IMG/VR virus record: IMGVR_UViG_3300003409_000290
Location: 8,479 to 29,904 of that record
Length of the DNA stretch: 21,426 nt
Reading direction: 5' to 3' (one strand)
From: a virus
Shown: positions 6,640 to 16,102 of the stretch, in pieces
Position numbering within the stretch: position 1 is the stretch's first letter
How the letters are laid out: each line of letters starts with the position of its first letter
The notes under the pieces: generated by a model
Seen by the model: only the letters and a program-made list of their open reading frames with translations
What the model was told of the DNA's origin: nothing
Database searches by the model: none
Program-made: the position numbers and the translations under genes

Positions 6640-9038
6640 TGGGAAAGTTAACACAATATCAAGAATCTGGTTTTCAATTTAGCCCAATGCAGCAGTTTAC
6701 TACTGCTCCAATCCAGGAAGCATTAGCATCGAATGAACGTGTTGATAGGTTTTTATCTGAAGTAGGGAAAACCTTTAATGAAAAAGCAAATGTATATGCT
6801 AGTGAACAAGCTGTTAAAGATGCTATTACTAATCCCATTACTAAAGAACAAATAGATCAGGCAAGACAAACTGGTGGCAATCCTATTGACCAGTTCTTGA
6901 CTGGTGGTACAACATATAACGATGCTATTAAGAAAGTCATGGGTCAGCAAGTTGCTGGTGAATTACGACTAGAACTAGATCAAATGAGTTCTGACATATT
7001 AGAACAAGTACGTACTGGTCAGATTACAAACCAAGGCCAAGCATTACAAATGCTACAAGAACCTATCTCTGCTCACATTGAGTTTTTATCTGGTATTGAT
7101 CCGGTATTAGCAGAGGGTTATGGCGCACAAGCCACCGCATCTGCACGTAACTACCTTAACCAAGCAGATACAGTTATTCGTAATCAAGAAGAAGAAAAGC
7201 GTTTGTTCAATGCTGAAACAATGAAAGCGAACGTTGAACGTGATTATGAAAACTTCTTACTTGCCAATCCTAATGCTGATAGAGAAGTTAGAGATGCATA
7301 TAAAAATGTAATCAGACAAATGGCACGTGATATGTCATTTAGTGGTACGCGTAAACAAGAAAAGTTAGCACAACAACTAGACGAGTCATTACAGTTAATT
7401 GATGATGGCCATAGTGTCAAAGTATTAGCAGATAAATATAAAGGCAAGACAATTGATGAGGTTTTAGATGCATTACCTAAAGATAAGTCTGTTGAAGCTA
7501 GTGATTACATGCAATCTACAAACAAAGAACAATTCGCTAAATTGTTGAAAGATGAGTTAAATAATGTCAATGCAAATATTGCAGCTCGAGATCGTATTGC
7601 GAAAAGACAGTTAGATGTAATCAATAATAGTTACTTAGCTGAAGGTCAGCGTATACCACCAGCTATGATTAAAGAGATGTATGATCTTATAGAACCAGGA
7701 TCTGAACTAGTAGACTTTGTAGATGAAATGGTAAAACAATCTAACGCAATTGAGCAGCTGAATAAGTCTAGCTTACCAGATTTAATAGTTGAATTAGAAG
7801 GTTTGATGGATAGAAAAATTAGATTAAATGAAGATTTAACCATTCCAGAAACTCAACGATTAAAGATATTACAACCTTATGTTAAGAATATGTCTGAAGC
7901 ATTAGCAAAGGATCCGGTTGGATTAATTGGTAAAAGAGATGGTCAATACAAGGAATTAGACTTAAATAGTCCAACACTAGCTAATGATGTATTACAAAGA
8001 AAACAACTGATTGAGCGTAATGCAGATAAGTATGGTATTGGTGATGTAGATAAAGACACAATGTTGTTAAGCAAAAATGAAGTTGATGCTTTTGTGAGTA
8101 CTTATCTTAAAGCTGATGGTCAGCAAAGAACTGCTATGTTGCAAGTGTTAGATAGAGACTTTGGTGCAGACAATTCTGCTGCGTTAACACAATTGGTTAG
8201 TGGCGGCTTACCTACGACTGCTGAATTATCATCTTACTTTAACAATCCAACACTTACAGAACGTTTCTTAAGTTTTGATGACAAGGACGAGCGAGACAGA
8301 TTGAATCAAGTCGCTCAAGAAAAGAATACTAGTTACAATGATGTACGTAAAGAAATTGCAAACAAATTCTCAGAGTTCAACGAAGTTGTTATGCGACAAA
8401 ACCAATTCAATACAAGTATCTCTACTGCTAAAATGGATAACATTCATGATGCATTCACATACCTTGCGATTACTCATATGCAATCTGGTATGTCACAAAG
8501 TAGTGCGATCAAGGAAGCAGCTGAAGAATTTACTGAGAAGTTTCAAATCAAAGATACTTACTATGTTCCAACTTTATACAATGGTAAAGAGATTGATGCA
8601 GCAGAAGTCATGACTAAAGCAGAGCGTATCAAAGATATTCACCTAGAAGATTTCAATGGTGTTCCATTTGGTTCATTACTGGAGATTGCAGACGAAGAAG
8701 AACGCATGATGGAGTTTAAAACACAGCTTGTTGAGAATGGTAGATGGCATAACACTCCAGACGGTACTGGCTTAATCTTTGGTATTACTATGGGTGATGG
8801 TTCATTTTCACCAATTGTTAATGAACAAGGTAACAATCTATCATTTAAGTTTGATGATGTAACCATGACTGTTCCCGGCACTAACATTGATATTAATCCC
8901 CCAGAAGGTGAGACTATCATCGAGAGACGTGGACGTAAAACTCGTGCAAGAGAAAGATTACAAATGACTCCAGACGAGTTACGTAGATTAGAAGAAAAGA
9001 AAGCTAGAGGCAAGAAAGTCTTTGGCTTAAAGGAATAA
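6639..9038 (+). CDS. Internal virion protein, gp15-like
   Basis: A 799-residue, mostly helical, charged protein (T7 gp15 is 747). It has no signal peptide or clear membrane segment; long stretches rich in Glu, Gln, Lys and Asn (about 185-470) are coiled-coil prone. 'SEVGKTFNEKANVYASEQAVKDA' near the N-terminus and the basic C-terminus (TIIERRGRKTRARERLQ, then EEKKARGKK) are typical of gp15-like core or ejection proteins in marine podoviruses. It would form part of the inner core stack and, after ejection, the periplasmic tunnel. The call depends on size, composition and synteny; sequence of these proteins diverges quickly. Confidence 0.72.
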   Translation: MGKLTQYQESGFQFSPMQQFTTAPIQEALASNERVDRFLSEVGKTFNEKANVYASEQAVKDAITNPITKEQIDQARQTGGNPIDQFLTGGTTYNDAIKKVMGQQVAGELRLELDQMSSDILEQVRTGQITNQGQALQMLQEPISAHIEFLSGIDPVLAEGYGAQATASARNYLNQADTVIRNQEEEKRLFNAETMKANVERDYENFLLANPNADREVRDAYKNVIRQMARDMSFSGTRKQEKLAQQLDESLQLIDDGHSVKVLADKYKGKTIDEVLDALPKDKSVEASDYMQSTNKEQFAKLLKDELNNVNANIAARDRIAKRQLDVINNSYLAEGQRIPPAMIKEMYDLIEPGSELVDFVDEMVKQSNAIEQLNKSSLPDLIVELEGLMDRKIRLNEDLTIPETQRLKILQPYVKNMSEALAKDPVGLIGKRDGQYKELDLNSPTLANDVLQRKQLIERNADKYGIGDVDKDTMLLSKNEVDAFVSTYLKADGQQRTAMLQVLDRDFGADNSAALTQLVSGGLPTTAELSSYFNNPTLTERFLSFDDKDERDRLNQVAQEKNTSYNDVRKEIANKFSEFNEVVMRQNQFNTSISTAKMDNIHDAFTYLAITHMQSGMSQSSAIKEAAEEFTEKFQIKDTYYVPTLYNGKEIDAAEVMTKAERIKDIHLEDFNGVPFGSLLEIADEEERMMEFKTQLVENGRWHNTPDGTGLIFGITMGDGSFSPIVNEQGNNLSFKFDDVTMTVPGTNIDINPPEGETIIERRGRKTRARERLQMTPDELRRLEEKKARGKKVFGLKE

Positions 9039-9039
9039 T

Positions 9040-10251
9040 ATGGCCCAGATAGGATTCGGTCTTAACGTAAACAAGACAGCTCAGGAATCAGGATATGATC
9101 AGTATGCTGTAGGTCTAGGTGATGTACTCAAAGCTACTGCTGAAGAAACCTGGGCAAGAAACCCATTATCTTCTACATCTACCTTGATTGAATTACAACG
9201 TGCGGCACTGAAAGAAAATAGCCCACTTGTATCTAAAGATCAACTGAATGCAGAATATGGTGATCTTGGATTGTCATTTGAAGAGGATGAATATCAATCT
9301 GTTGTTGATCTAATGGTGGAAGAAAAGCAAGCAGAACGTGAAAGACAATCTATCATTGCTAGAGGCCCACAAGGCTTTGGTGTAGGTGCAGCTAAGTTTG
9401 CAGTAGGTTTAGGTGTTAGTATGCTAGACCCTATTAACGTTGCATCAGCATTTATTCCAGTTGTTGGTCAAGCACGTATGGCACAGATGGTAGCAAAGAG
9501 TGGATTTACTAGAGCTAGGTTTGCTAAAGGTGTTCGAGAAGGTGCTGTGGGTGCAGCTGTTGTTGAACCAGTTGTGGCTTTAGCTGCTAGTGAACTACAG
9601 GCAGATTATGGCCTAGCTGATAGTTTCTTAAACATTACCTTTGGTTCTATCTTAGGTGGTGGCTTGCATGTAGGTACTGGTAAATTATCAGACCTTGCAA
9701 TACGTAAAGAGTTTAGAGCAAAGGTTAGACGTGCCAGGGAAGATCTAGACATTGACGCACCTAATCTTCGTGATGCTGAGATTAACCTATACAAAGCATA
9801 CTATCCAGAAAATTCTGCAATCATGAGAGATCTAGATAAGACTGATCCACAGACTAGAAAAGTATTACTAGAGAAATCACTCAATGATTTAATGCTGGAA
9901 AAGGAAGTAGATGTTGCTCCTATTGTAGATGCTGATCCGGTATTAAAACAATCATCAGATACTTCTGCTAGACCAAACAATAGAGTTAAACCAGAAACAC
10001 CAAGATCAGAACAGCAACAAAGCACTGCTGTTAATAATACAGTCAATAAAACAGAGCCTGACTTCGATGTTGAAATAGATAACTTAACTCAAAGATTACA
10101 AGAGAAACGTCAAGCACGTCCTGAATTAAGATTTGATGAAGATGCAAAAGACATTGATGCAGCAACACAAGCATTAGATGAAGTTCAAACTAAGTCTGAA
10201 GACATCAAAGCGGCAGTCAAAGATTTAGCTAACTGTATAGATGGAAGATAA
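9040..10251 (+). CDS. Internal virion protein, gp16-like N-terminal part (separate gene)
   Basis: A 403-residue protein. After a charged helical start it has two Gly/Ala-rich hydrophobic regions, about 113-151 (GVGAAKFAVGLGVSMLDPIN, then a region ending VGQARMAQMV) and 168-214 (GAVGAAVVEPVVALAASEL). Both are typical of the membrane-inserting part of podovirus gp16-type ejection proteins. Residues 290-403 are a charged, Gln/Asp-rich linker. I see no transglycosylase motif, unlike T7 gp16, which carries one at its N-terminus. The next gene begins two bases after the stop, in another frame. Together the two proteins (1263 residues) are close to T7 gp16 (1318). Confidence 0.72.
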   Translation: MAQIGFGLNVNKTAQESGYDQYAVGLGDVLKATAEETWARNPLSSTSTLIELQRAALKENSPLVSKDQLNAEYGDLGLSFEEDEYQSVVDLMVEEKQAERERQSIIARGPQGFGVGAAKFAVGLGVSMLDPINVASAFIPVVGQARMAQMVAKSGFTRARFAKGVREGAVGAAVVEPVVALAASELQADYGLADSFLNITFGSILGGGLHVGTGKLSDLAIRKEFRAKVRRAREDLDIDAPNLRDAEINLYKAYYPENSAIMRDLDKTDPQTRKVLLEKSLNDLMLEKEVDVAPIVDADPVLKQSSDTSARPNNRVKPETPRSEQQQSTAVNNTVNKTEPDFDVEIDNLTQRLQEKRQARPELRFDEDAKDIDAATQALDEVQTKSEDIKAAVKDLANCIDGR

Positions 10252-10253
10252 CC

Positions 10254-12836
10254 ATGGCAGATAAATGTTTAATAAGAGTTCAGAAGTTACTAGATAAGTC
10301 GTCTATTGGCTTTGTTGAAAGAGATGAGATTCTTAACCAGCTTAAGATTGCTCAGGCTGAACTAAAGCTAAACAGAATTGATGAGATTAACATTGATGAA
10401 GTAGCACAAACTGTACAAGACCAGATTGTATTACAACGCAAGATTAACAAACGTAATGCTATTGAAGATGAAATCAAAGGTCGTGAACTTGTTGAGTATG
10501 TGTTTGAAGAGTTCCGGGACAATCCCAAAGAAGGCTTGAATGCTATTCTTGTTGGATCCACAGATCAAAAGAAAGGTGCTAGGGCCTCAGTTGCAGTACA
10601 ACAACATGCTGCTGTGAATCAATTAGTCAATGGTGTACCTAAACGTTTACGTGATGCTGGAGTAGAAAGACTATTTGCTAACGCTGATAGAAATACACAG
10701 TTAAGAATTGCACGTGTGATGAAAGATCTAGCTGATCAACCGACTAAAGCAGAGGTTGATGCCGGAATCAAACCAACCATATCAGAAAAGAATCCAGAGA
10801 TTGTAAAGCTTGGCACCATACTACATGAATACTCTGAGATGGTCAGACAACAACTTAATGATCGTGGTGCTAATATTGGTAAGATGTGGGGTTATGTAGT
10901 CAGACAATCTCATGATCCATATCTAGTACGTGATGCAGCTAAAGTGTTAAACAAACAGGACATTCCTACTGATCCAAAACTAGAAGCAAAGTATGATCAA
11001 AACTATAACAAGAACTTTATGGCTTGGAAAGAGTTTGTTATGGATAAGCTTGATAAGGACAGAACTTTTGCTGACACAAATGATATTGATGAGTTTATGT
11101 TGTTTGCATATAACTCACTTGTTAGAAATGACTCACTCAAATCTGATGGTGCTGAATTTACATTTGGGGCAAGGTCGACGAAGAACGTAGCCAAGTCTGC
11201 ACAGATGAAACGAGTATTACATTTTAAAGATGCTGATAGTTGGTTTGATTACAACGAGATGTTTGGTGTTGGTAACCTGAATGAATCATTCTTCTCTGGT
11301 CTTACAACAGCTGGACGTAACATTGGTATTATGGATACATTAGGTACCAAGCCGGCACAGAACTTTGAGAAGATTAGAAAAGCTGTAGCAACTAGATTAG
11401 CAGCAGAAGGTAGAGATGCTGGACAAGTCAATGCTCAACAATATGAAAAGTTCATGGCTGTTATTGATGGAAGCATCTATTCTGTGGAAAACTTTGCCTT
11501 AGCTAAGTATTCTGCTATTGCACGTACTGTAGCAAGTACGGCAAAGCTTGGTGGTGCAGTCATTAGTGCTGCATCTGATTTGGCTCAGTATGGAGCTGAA
11601 ATGAAATACCAAGGTAAGTCATTCTTAGGTGGTATGGCTGAAGCTCTTGGCTCGTTATTTAAGGTAAAGAATAGCAAGGATAAGAAAGATATTGCTGAGG
11701 CATTAGGTCATATGGCTGATAGTGTCATATATGACAATTCTGGTCGATTCCAGGTGGGTGACAACTTATCCAAGGGATGGACTAATGTTCAACGTACATT
11801 CTTTAAATACAATTTATTATCTTGGTGGACGAATACACTTAAAGAAGGTGCTATGTTAAGTATGGCTAATTACTTTGCCAAACAGAAAAGTATTGAGTTT
11901 GACAACTTAAACCCATCATTAAAGAATCTATTTAACCAATATAACATTGATAAAACTAGATGGAACATTATTAGATCTGTGGCTATGGAGAAAGCTGCAG
12001 ATGGTACGGAGTTTATTAGTGTTAAAAACTTAGAGAATATTACAGACCCACAAGCTAAATTGATTGCTGGATTAGATAATGCTAGTGATCGTGAGATTAG
12101 AATCATCAAAGATAAGTTTAAATCATCTGTATCCGGCATGTTATTAGACAGAACAACATATGCTGTGATTGAACCAGACGCTAAAGTCAAAGGTATTATG
12201 ACACAGGGATTTATGGCTGGTACCACATTAGGTGAGGCCATTAGATTTATAGGTCAGTTCAAAGCATTCCCAATGTCTATTCTCTACAAAACTTTATCAA
12301 GAGAGGCTTCATTTTGGAGAGCTGGTAACAAAGCAAGATCTATCAGTGGTATCTCATCAATCCTAGTAACATCAACATTGCTAGGTTATTTATCTATGAC
12401 TGCTAAAGATGCACTCAAAGGTAGAACTGCTCGTGATCCATTAAAGCCAAAAACATTCTTAGCTGCATTCTTACAAGGTGGTGGCTTAGGTATTTATGGT
12501 GATGTCTTGTTTCAGGAAACGAGAACTGGTGGCGAAATTGCAGCAAGTATGCTTGGCCCAGTACCATTAACTGGTTTTGATGTAATACAAGCGCTTAAGT
12601 ATGGCGTTACTGGAGAAGGTGATAAAGCAGCAAGACAAGCGTACAGAACTATATCTACCAACATTCCATTTTTAAACTTATTCTATGCTAAGACAGCGTT
12701 TGATTATCTGATTGGATACCAGATGATGGAGACTATGAATCCTGGTGTATTAAAAAGAATGGAGAAGCGTATGGAGAAAGATTACAATCAGGAGTTTTTA
12801 TTGACTAAACCATCGCAACAATTTACAGGTTTTTAG
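10254..12836 (+). CDS. Internal virion protein, gp16-like C-terminal part (separate gene)
   Basis: An 860-residue protein. It contains 'LHFKDADSWFDYNEMFGVGN' (about 321-340) followed by 'LTTAGRNIGIMDTLGTKPAQNF', a conserved signature of large podovirus internal virion proteins. Later come a hydrophobic helix region (about 417-447, SAIARTVASTAKLGGAVISA) and 'ILVTSTLLGYLSMTAKDALKG' (about 695-720). The C-terminal 'LQGGGLGIYGDVLF' and 'LKYGVTGEGDKAARQAYRT' are also typical of the family. It would be ejected with the DNA to form the inner-membrane channel. GGAAGA before ATG 10254 gives a normal ribosome site, so it is probably a true gene and not a frameshift product. Confidence 0.78.
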   Translation: MADKCLIRVQKLLDKSSIGFVERDEILNQLKIAQAELKLNRIDEINIDEVAQTVQDQIVLQRKINKRNAIEDEIKGRELVEYVFEEFRDNPKEGLNAILVGSTDQKKGARASVAVQQHAAVNQLVNGVPKRLRDAGVERLFANADRNTQLRIARVMKDLADQPTKAEVDAGIKPTISEKNPEIVKLGTILHEYSEMVRQQLNDRGANIGKMWGYVVRQSHDPYLVRDAAKVLNKQDIPTDPKLEAKYDQNYNKNFMAWKEFVMDKLDKDRTFADTNDIDEFMLFAYNSLVRNDSLKSDGAEFTFGARSTKNVAKSAQMKRVLHFKDADSWFDYNEMFGVGNLNESFFSGLTTAGRNIGIMDTLGTKPAQNFEKIRKAVATRLAAEGRDAGQVNAQQYEKFMAVIDGSIYSVENFALAKYSAIARTVASTAKLGGAVISAASDLAQYGAEMKYQGKSFLGGMAEALGSLFKVKNSKDKKDIAEALGHMADSVIYDNSGRFQVGDNLSKGWTNVQRTFFKYNLLSWWTNTLKEGAMLSMANYFAKQKSIEFDNLNPSLKNLFNQYNIDKTRWNIIRSVAMEKAADGTEFISVKNLENITDPQAKLIAGLDNASDREIRIIKDKFKSSVSGMLLDRTTYAVIEPDAKVKGIMTQGFMAGTTLGEAIRFIGQFKAFPMSILYKTLSREASFWRAGNKARSISGISSILVTSTLLGYLSMTAKDALKGRTARDPLKPKTFLAAFLQGGGLGIYGDVLFQETRTGGEIAASMLGPVPLTGFDVIQALKYGVTGEGDKAARQAYRTISTNIPFLNLFYAKTAFDYLIGYQMMETMNPGVLKRMEKRMEKDYNQEFLLTKPSQQFTGF

Positions 12837-12901
12837 TCATATCAGATATCACTTAGTGGATATTTTATATTAACGGGAGTAAAATATAGTAGAGGATTAT
12901 T

Positions 12902-15094
12902 ATGGCAATCGATATATCAAGCACAACTAGACGTATAGTGTACACTGGCTCAGCCGGTGTAGGCCCGTACGCATTTAACTTTGAGGTCTTAGCTCAGACT
13001 GACATCGCTGCATACTTTAATGATACAGAGCTAACGCTTACAACAGACTTTACTGTATCTATCGATCCTGATGGGACAGGTTCAGTTACGATTGTCACTG
13101 GCACCAATGTTCCTACTACACCAGATGCTGATGATCGTATCACCATTGTTGGTGCAAGAGATATTGAGCGTACAACAGACTTCACAACTGGTGGCCCTCT
13201 ATTTGCTACATCATTAAACGATGAATTCGACAGCTTAACCATATTTACACAACAAAACAAAGAAGAAGCTGACCGCTCAATCAAAGCACCAGTGACTGAT
13301 CCATCTTCTATTAATATGACACTACCTAAAGATGATGATCGTAAAGGCAAGTATCTATCATTCAATGCTACTACTGGTAATCCTGAAGTTGTTAATGCAG
13401 TCGTAGACATTAATACTATTGCTGGTATTGCAAGTGATGTAACTACAGTATCAGGTATCGCATCTAATGTGACATCAGTTGCTGGCAATGCAACAAACAT
13501 AAATACTGTTGCAACCAATATATCTAATGTAAACACTACAGCATCAAGCATCTCTAATGTGAATACTGTTTCAGCTAGTATCAGTAATGTAAATGCTGTT
13601 GCAGGCAATGCAACGAATATTAACACTGTTGCTGGTATTAGTACCGATGTTACAGCAGTTGCTGCAATTGATACAGCAGTTTCAGCAGTCAACGCTAATT
13701 CTGCAAACATTAATACTGTATCTACAAATATAGCTAATGTTAATACTTTAGGACCAATAAGTTCAGACATTACGACAGTAGCAGGAATATCAGGTTATGT
13801 GACTACTGTTGCAACAGATTCAACTAATATTAGTACAGTAGCAACAGACATAGCTGATGTTAATTTGGTTGCTGGTAACATTGCTAATGTAATTACTGTG
13901 GCAAGTGCTAACACAGACATCAACACTATAGCAACAAATCTAGGTGGTGCAGATACCATCGGTACAGTAGCAACAAACATCTCTAATGTTAATTCAGTTG
14001 GTAGTAACATTGCGAATGTAAATACTGTGGCTGGTAATTCGACTAACATTACAACTGTAGCAAATAATGAAACCAACATTAACACAGTAGCAACTAATGT
14101 GACAGACGTAGTGACATTTGCTGAAACATATCTTGGTGCATTTGCGTCTGCTCCAACTACAACTACAACTGGTGCATTGTATTACAACACAACATTATCA
14201 CAGTTATATATCTGGAATGGATCTGCATGGGATCAAGCCGCATTCTCAATCACAGGTACAGTGACATCATTCAACACCAGAACAGGTGCAATTACATTAT
14301 CAGCTACTGATGTTAACAATGCACTAGGTTCTGATGCCGTACTTGACTCAGACATTGGCGTAACAGTACAAGCATACGATGCAGACATTGCTAAGTATGA
14401 TGATGCGACTGCAAACTTCCAAGGCAATCTAGTTGTTGATGGTGACTTAACAATTAATGGTACAACAACTACTATCTCTGCTACTGAGTTAGCAATTGAA
14501 GATAACTTGATTTATCTTAATGATGGATCAACTGTTACTAATCCTGACTTAGGCTGGGTAGGTAACTACAATGATGGAACCTATGCACATGCTGGTATCT
14601 TCCGTGATGCAACAGATGGTACATTTAAATTCTTTGATAGTTATACACCTGAGCCTGGATCAGCAATTGATACAGCTCATGGATCATTTGCATTAGCTGA
14701 CGTATCTGCCGCATCATTTACTGGCAATCTAACTGGAGATGTGACTGGTAACGCAGATACAGCAGATGCATTATCAACAGCGAGAACAATCGGTGGTGTA
14801 TCGTTTGACGGCTCTGCTAACATTAATCTTCCTGGTGTTAATACTACAGGTAATCAAAACACTACAGGCACAGCATCAAACATTACCGCATACACAATCA
14901 ACCAAAACTTAGGTACAACTAGCTCACCTACATTTGCTACAGTCAATGCAACTACTGTTGACCTAGGTAACTGGACAGTAACAGAATCAGGTGGAATATT
15001 ATACTTTGCTACTAGCGGAACTAATAAAATGAAGCTAGACGCAAGTGGCAACTTAACAGTTACTGGTGACGTAACAGCTTATGGAACTATATAA
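12902..15094 (+). CDS. Tail fibre, T7 gp17-type N-terminus with Asn-rich quasi-heptad shaft
   Basis: A 730-residue protein. Residues 1-135 (RRIVYTGSAGVGPYAFNFEV, 'DFTVSIDPDGTGSVTI', 'LNDEFDSLTIFTQQNKEEADRSI') match the phage T7 tail fibre N-terminal domain that docks on the tail. Residues about 169-404 are quasi-repeats such as NINTVATNISNVNTVAGN, with Ile/Val spaced 3 and 4 apart and Asn/Thr between, consistent with a trimeric coiled-coil shaft. The C-terminal part has 'GDLTINGTTTTISATELAIE' and 'GNLTGDVTGNADTADALSTA', both common in marine phage fibres. It ends in a short strand-rich tail without a pyramid tip like T7's, suggesting that the distal adhesin is the next gene, which overlaps by TAATG. 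Start supported by AGAGGA six bases upstream. Confidence 0.88.
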   Translation: MAIDISSTTRRIVYTGSAGVGPYAFNFEVLAQTDIAAYFNDTELTLTTDFTVSIDPDGTGSVTIVTGTNVPTTPDADDRITIVGARDIERTTDFTTGGPLFATSLNDEFDSLTIFTQQNKEEADRSIKAPVTDPSSINMTLPKDDDRKGKYLSFNATTGNPEVVNAVVDINTIAGIASDVTTVSGIASNVTSVAGNATNINTVATNISNVNTTASSISNVNTVSASISNVNAVAGNATNINTVAGISTDVTAVAAIDTAVSAVNANSANINTVSTNIANVNTLGPISSDITTVAGISGYVTTVATDSTNISTVATDIADVNLVAGNIANVITVASANTDINTIATNLGGADTIGTVATNISNVNSVGSNIANVNTVAGNSTNITTVANNETNINTVATNVTDVVTFAETYLGAFASAPTTTTTGALYYNTTLSQLYIWNGSAWDQAAFSITGTVTSFNTRTGAITLSATDVNNALGSDAVLDSDIGVTVQAYDADIAKYDDATANFQGNLVVDGDLTINGTTTTISATELAIEDNLIYLNDGSTVTNPDLGWVGNYNDGTYAHAGIFRDATDGTFKFFDSYTPEPGSAIDTAHGSFALADVSAASFTGNLTGDVTGNADTADALSTARTIGGVSFDGSANINLPGVNTTGNQNTTGTASNITAYTINQNLGTTSSPTFATVNATTVDLGNWTVTESGGILYFATSGTNKMKLDASGNLTVTGDVTAYGTI

Positions 15095-16089
15095 TGTCAA
15101 TAAAAGAATCAGGTGATTTAGGTATACAAAATGATATAGTTGCTGAATTTGGCGGCACAGCTCCACATCAAATGACCGAGTATTATCGTGGTGGAGCTTT
15201 AGTTGATAATGTCACAAATAATGCAGCTATTAGTACTAGCGGTGAAATATCTATTGGTGATTTTTATGGTGCTGGTAACGTAGTAGCTATTAATTTAACC
15301 ATTGCATCTAACACTAATAACTATAATGTATATACAGCAGCATCTTCCAATCCTGCTTATGTAGCAGGAGCATCTCAAATAAATGTTACTGTTAATCCAG
15401 GTGTAACTGTTGGATCGACATCCACAGGAACTTATGCAATGCAAGTGCCATCTGCATTTAATCCAGCTGATCAAGTAAATATTACTAACAATGGAGTCAT
15501 TGTTGGTAAAGGGGGTAATGGAGGAAAAGGTGGCGGTAATAATCCATTTCCTGCTGCTGGAGCTGTAGGTGCGGCTGCTGGACATGGGTTATATATTAAT
15601 AGACCTGTAACAATTACAAACAACGGCACCTTGGCAGGTGGCGGTGGAGGTGGTGGTGGTTCAGGGTATGGCGCTCTTCAAGAAGGCCTTACCCCTAAAT
15701 CTGGCCCGAGTTTTGTTGGCTGCGGTGGACAAGGTGGCGGTGGTGGTGCTGGTGTGACTACATCCTCTGGAGGTGCTAGAGGAGGAACTTTTGAGAGACC
15801 TGGCAATGCTGGTGCTGGCGGAACAGCAACTACTGGCGGGGCAGGAGGAGCAAGAAATACTGCAACACCTAATCAGACAGCAACACCAACCAGCTATACA
15901 GGGAAGGGCGGTAATGGTGGAGCAAGAGGATCCAATGGAGTGGCGAGTGAAGCAATCTTTGGTATCTATGATGCAAGTAACTCTCAAGTTCCTGGTTCTA
16001 AAGCTGGCGGAACTCGCGGTAGATACATCACTGGAAATTCATTTGCAACATGGGCAACCAATGGCACACGATTAGGTGCATCAAGTTAA
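15094..16089 (+). CDS. Glycine-rich fibre-tip adhesin candidate
   Basis: A 331-residue protein. The N-terminus (residues 1-62) contains 'SGEISIGDFYGAGN', the '(S)xIxxxDFYG' motif found in many phage fibre and baseplate-associated proteins. A beta-rich region (65-130) is followed by five glycine-dense blocks: about 138-148 (GKGGNGGKGGG), 182-189 (eight Gly in a row), 210-220, 240-253 and 270-279. They are separated by variable Ser/Thr/Pro/Asn-rich stretches. This alternation is what polyglycine-II sandwich adhesins, such as gp38 of T-even phage S16, look like: Gly blocks build the core and the variable stretches form receptor-binding loops. Translational overlap with the fibre gene supports a partner role. 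The similarity is in architecture; homology is not shown. Confidence 0.72.
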   Translation: MSIKESGDLGIQNDIVAEFGGTAPHQMTEYYRGGALVDNVTNNAAISTSGEISIGDFYGAGNVVAINLTIASNTNNYNVYTAASSNPAYVAGASQINVTVNPGVTVGSTSTGTYAMQVPSAFNPADQVNITNNGVIVGKGGNGGKGGGNNPFPAAGAVGAAAGHGLYINRPVTITNNGTLAGGGGGGGGSGYGALQEGLTPKSGPSFVGCGGQGGGGGAGVTTSSGGARGGTFERPGNAGAGGTATTGGAGGARNTATPNQTATPTSYTGKGGNGGARGSNGVASEAIFGIYDASNSQVPGSKAGGTRGRYITGNSFATWATNGTRLGASS

Positions 16090-16102
16090 TTAAGAGGATA
16101 TT

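Noticed and set aside
8338-8613. 91-residue + strand frame inside the gp15-like gene
   Set aside because: Fully contained in a long, well-supported gene in another frame; low-quality composition and no own ribosome site.
9040-10260. Frameshift or broken gene at the junction of the two gp16-like genes
   Set aside because: The second gene has its own ATG and GGAAGA site two bases after the first stop, and no homopolymer or slippery site is seen. Two natural genes are the simpler reading, although read-level checking is suggested in the findings.
12837-12901. Weak hairpin (ATATC..GATAT) and AT-rich stretch between the ejection and fibre genes
   Set aside because: The stem is short and bulged, there is no T-run, and no pair of promoter hexamers at good spacing (TTGACT at 12801 has only a poor -10). 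Left as an ordinary gap with a ribosome site.
12994-13770. 258-residue open frame on the minus strand inside the fibre gene
   Set aside because: It mirrors the repetitive Asn/Val/Thr codons of the fibre shaft; composition is dominated by Val, Thr, Ala and Leu with no ribosome site or promoter. It is a shadow frame.
15295-15987. Minus-strand frames with many Cys and Ser opposite the glycine-rich gene
   Set aside because: Glycine codons (GGN) read in reverse give Ser, Pro, Thr and Cys runs; the frames have no start signals and lie wholly inside a clear + strand gene.
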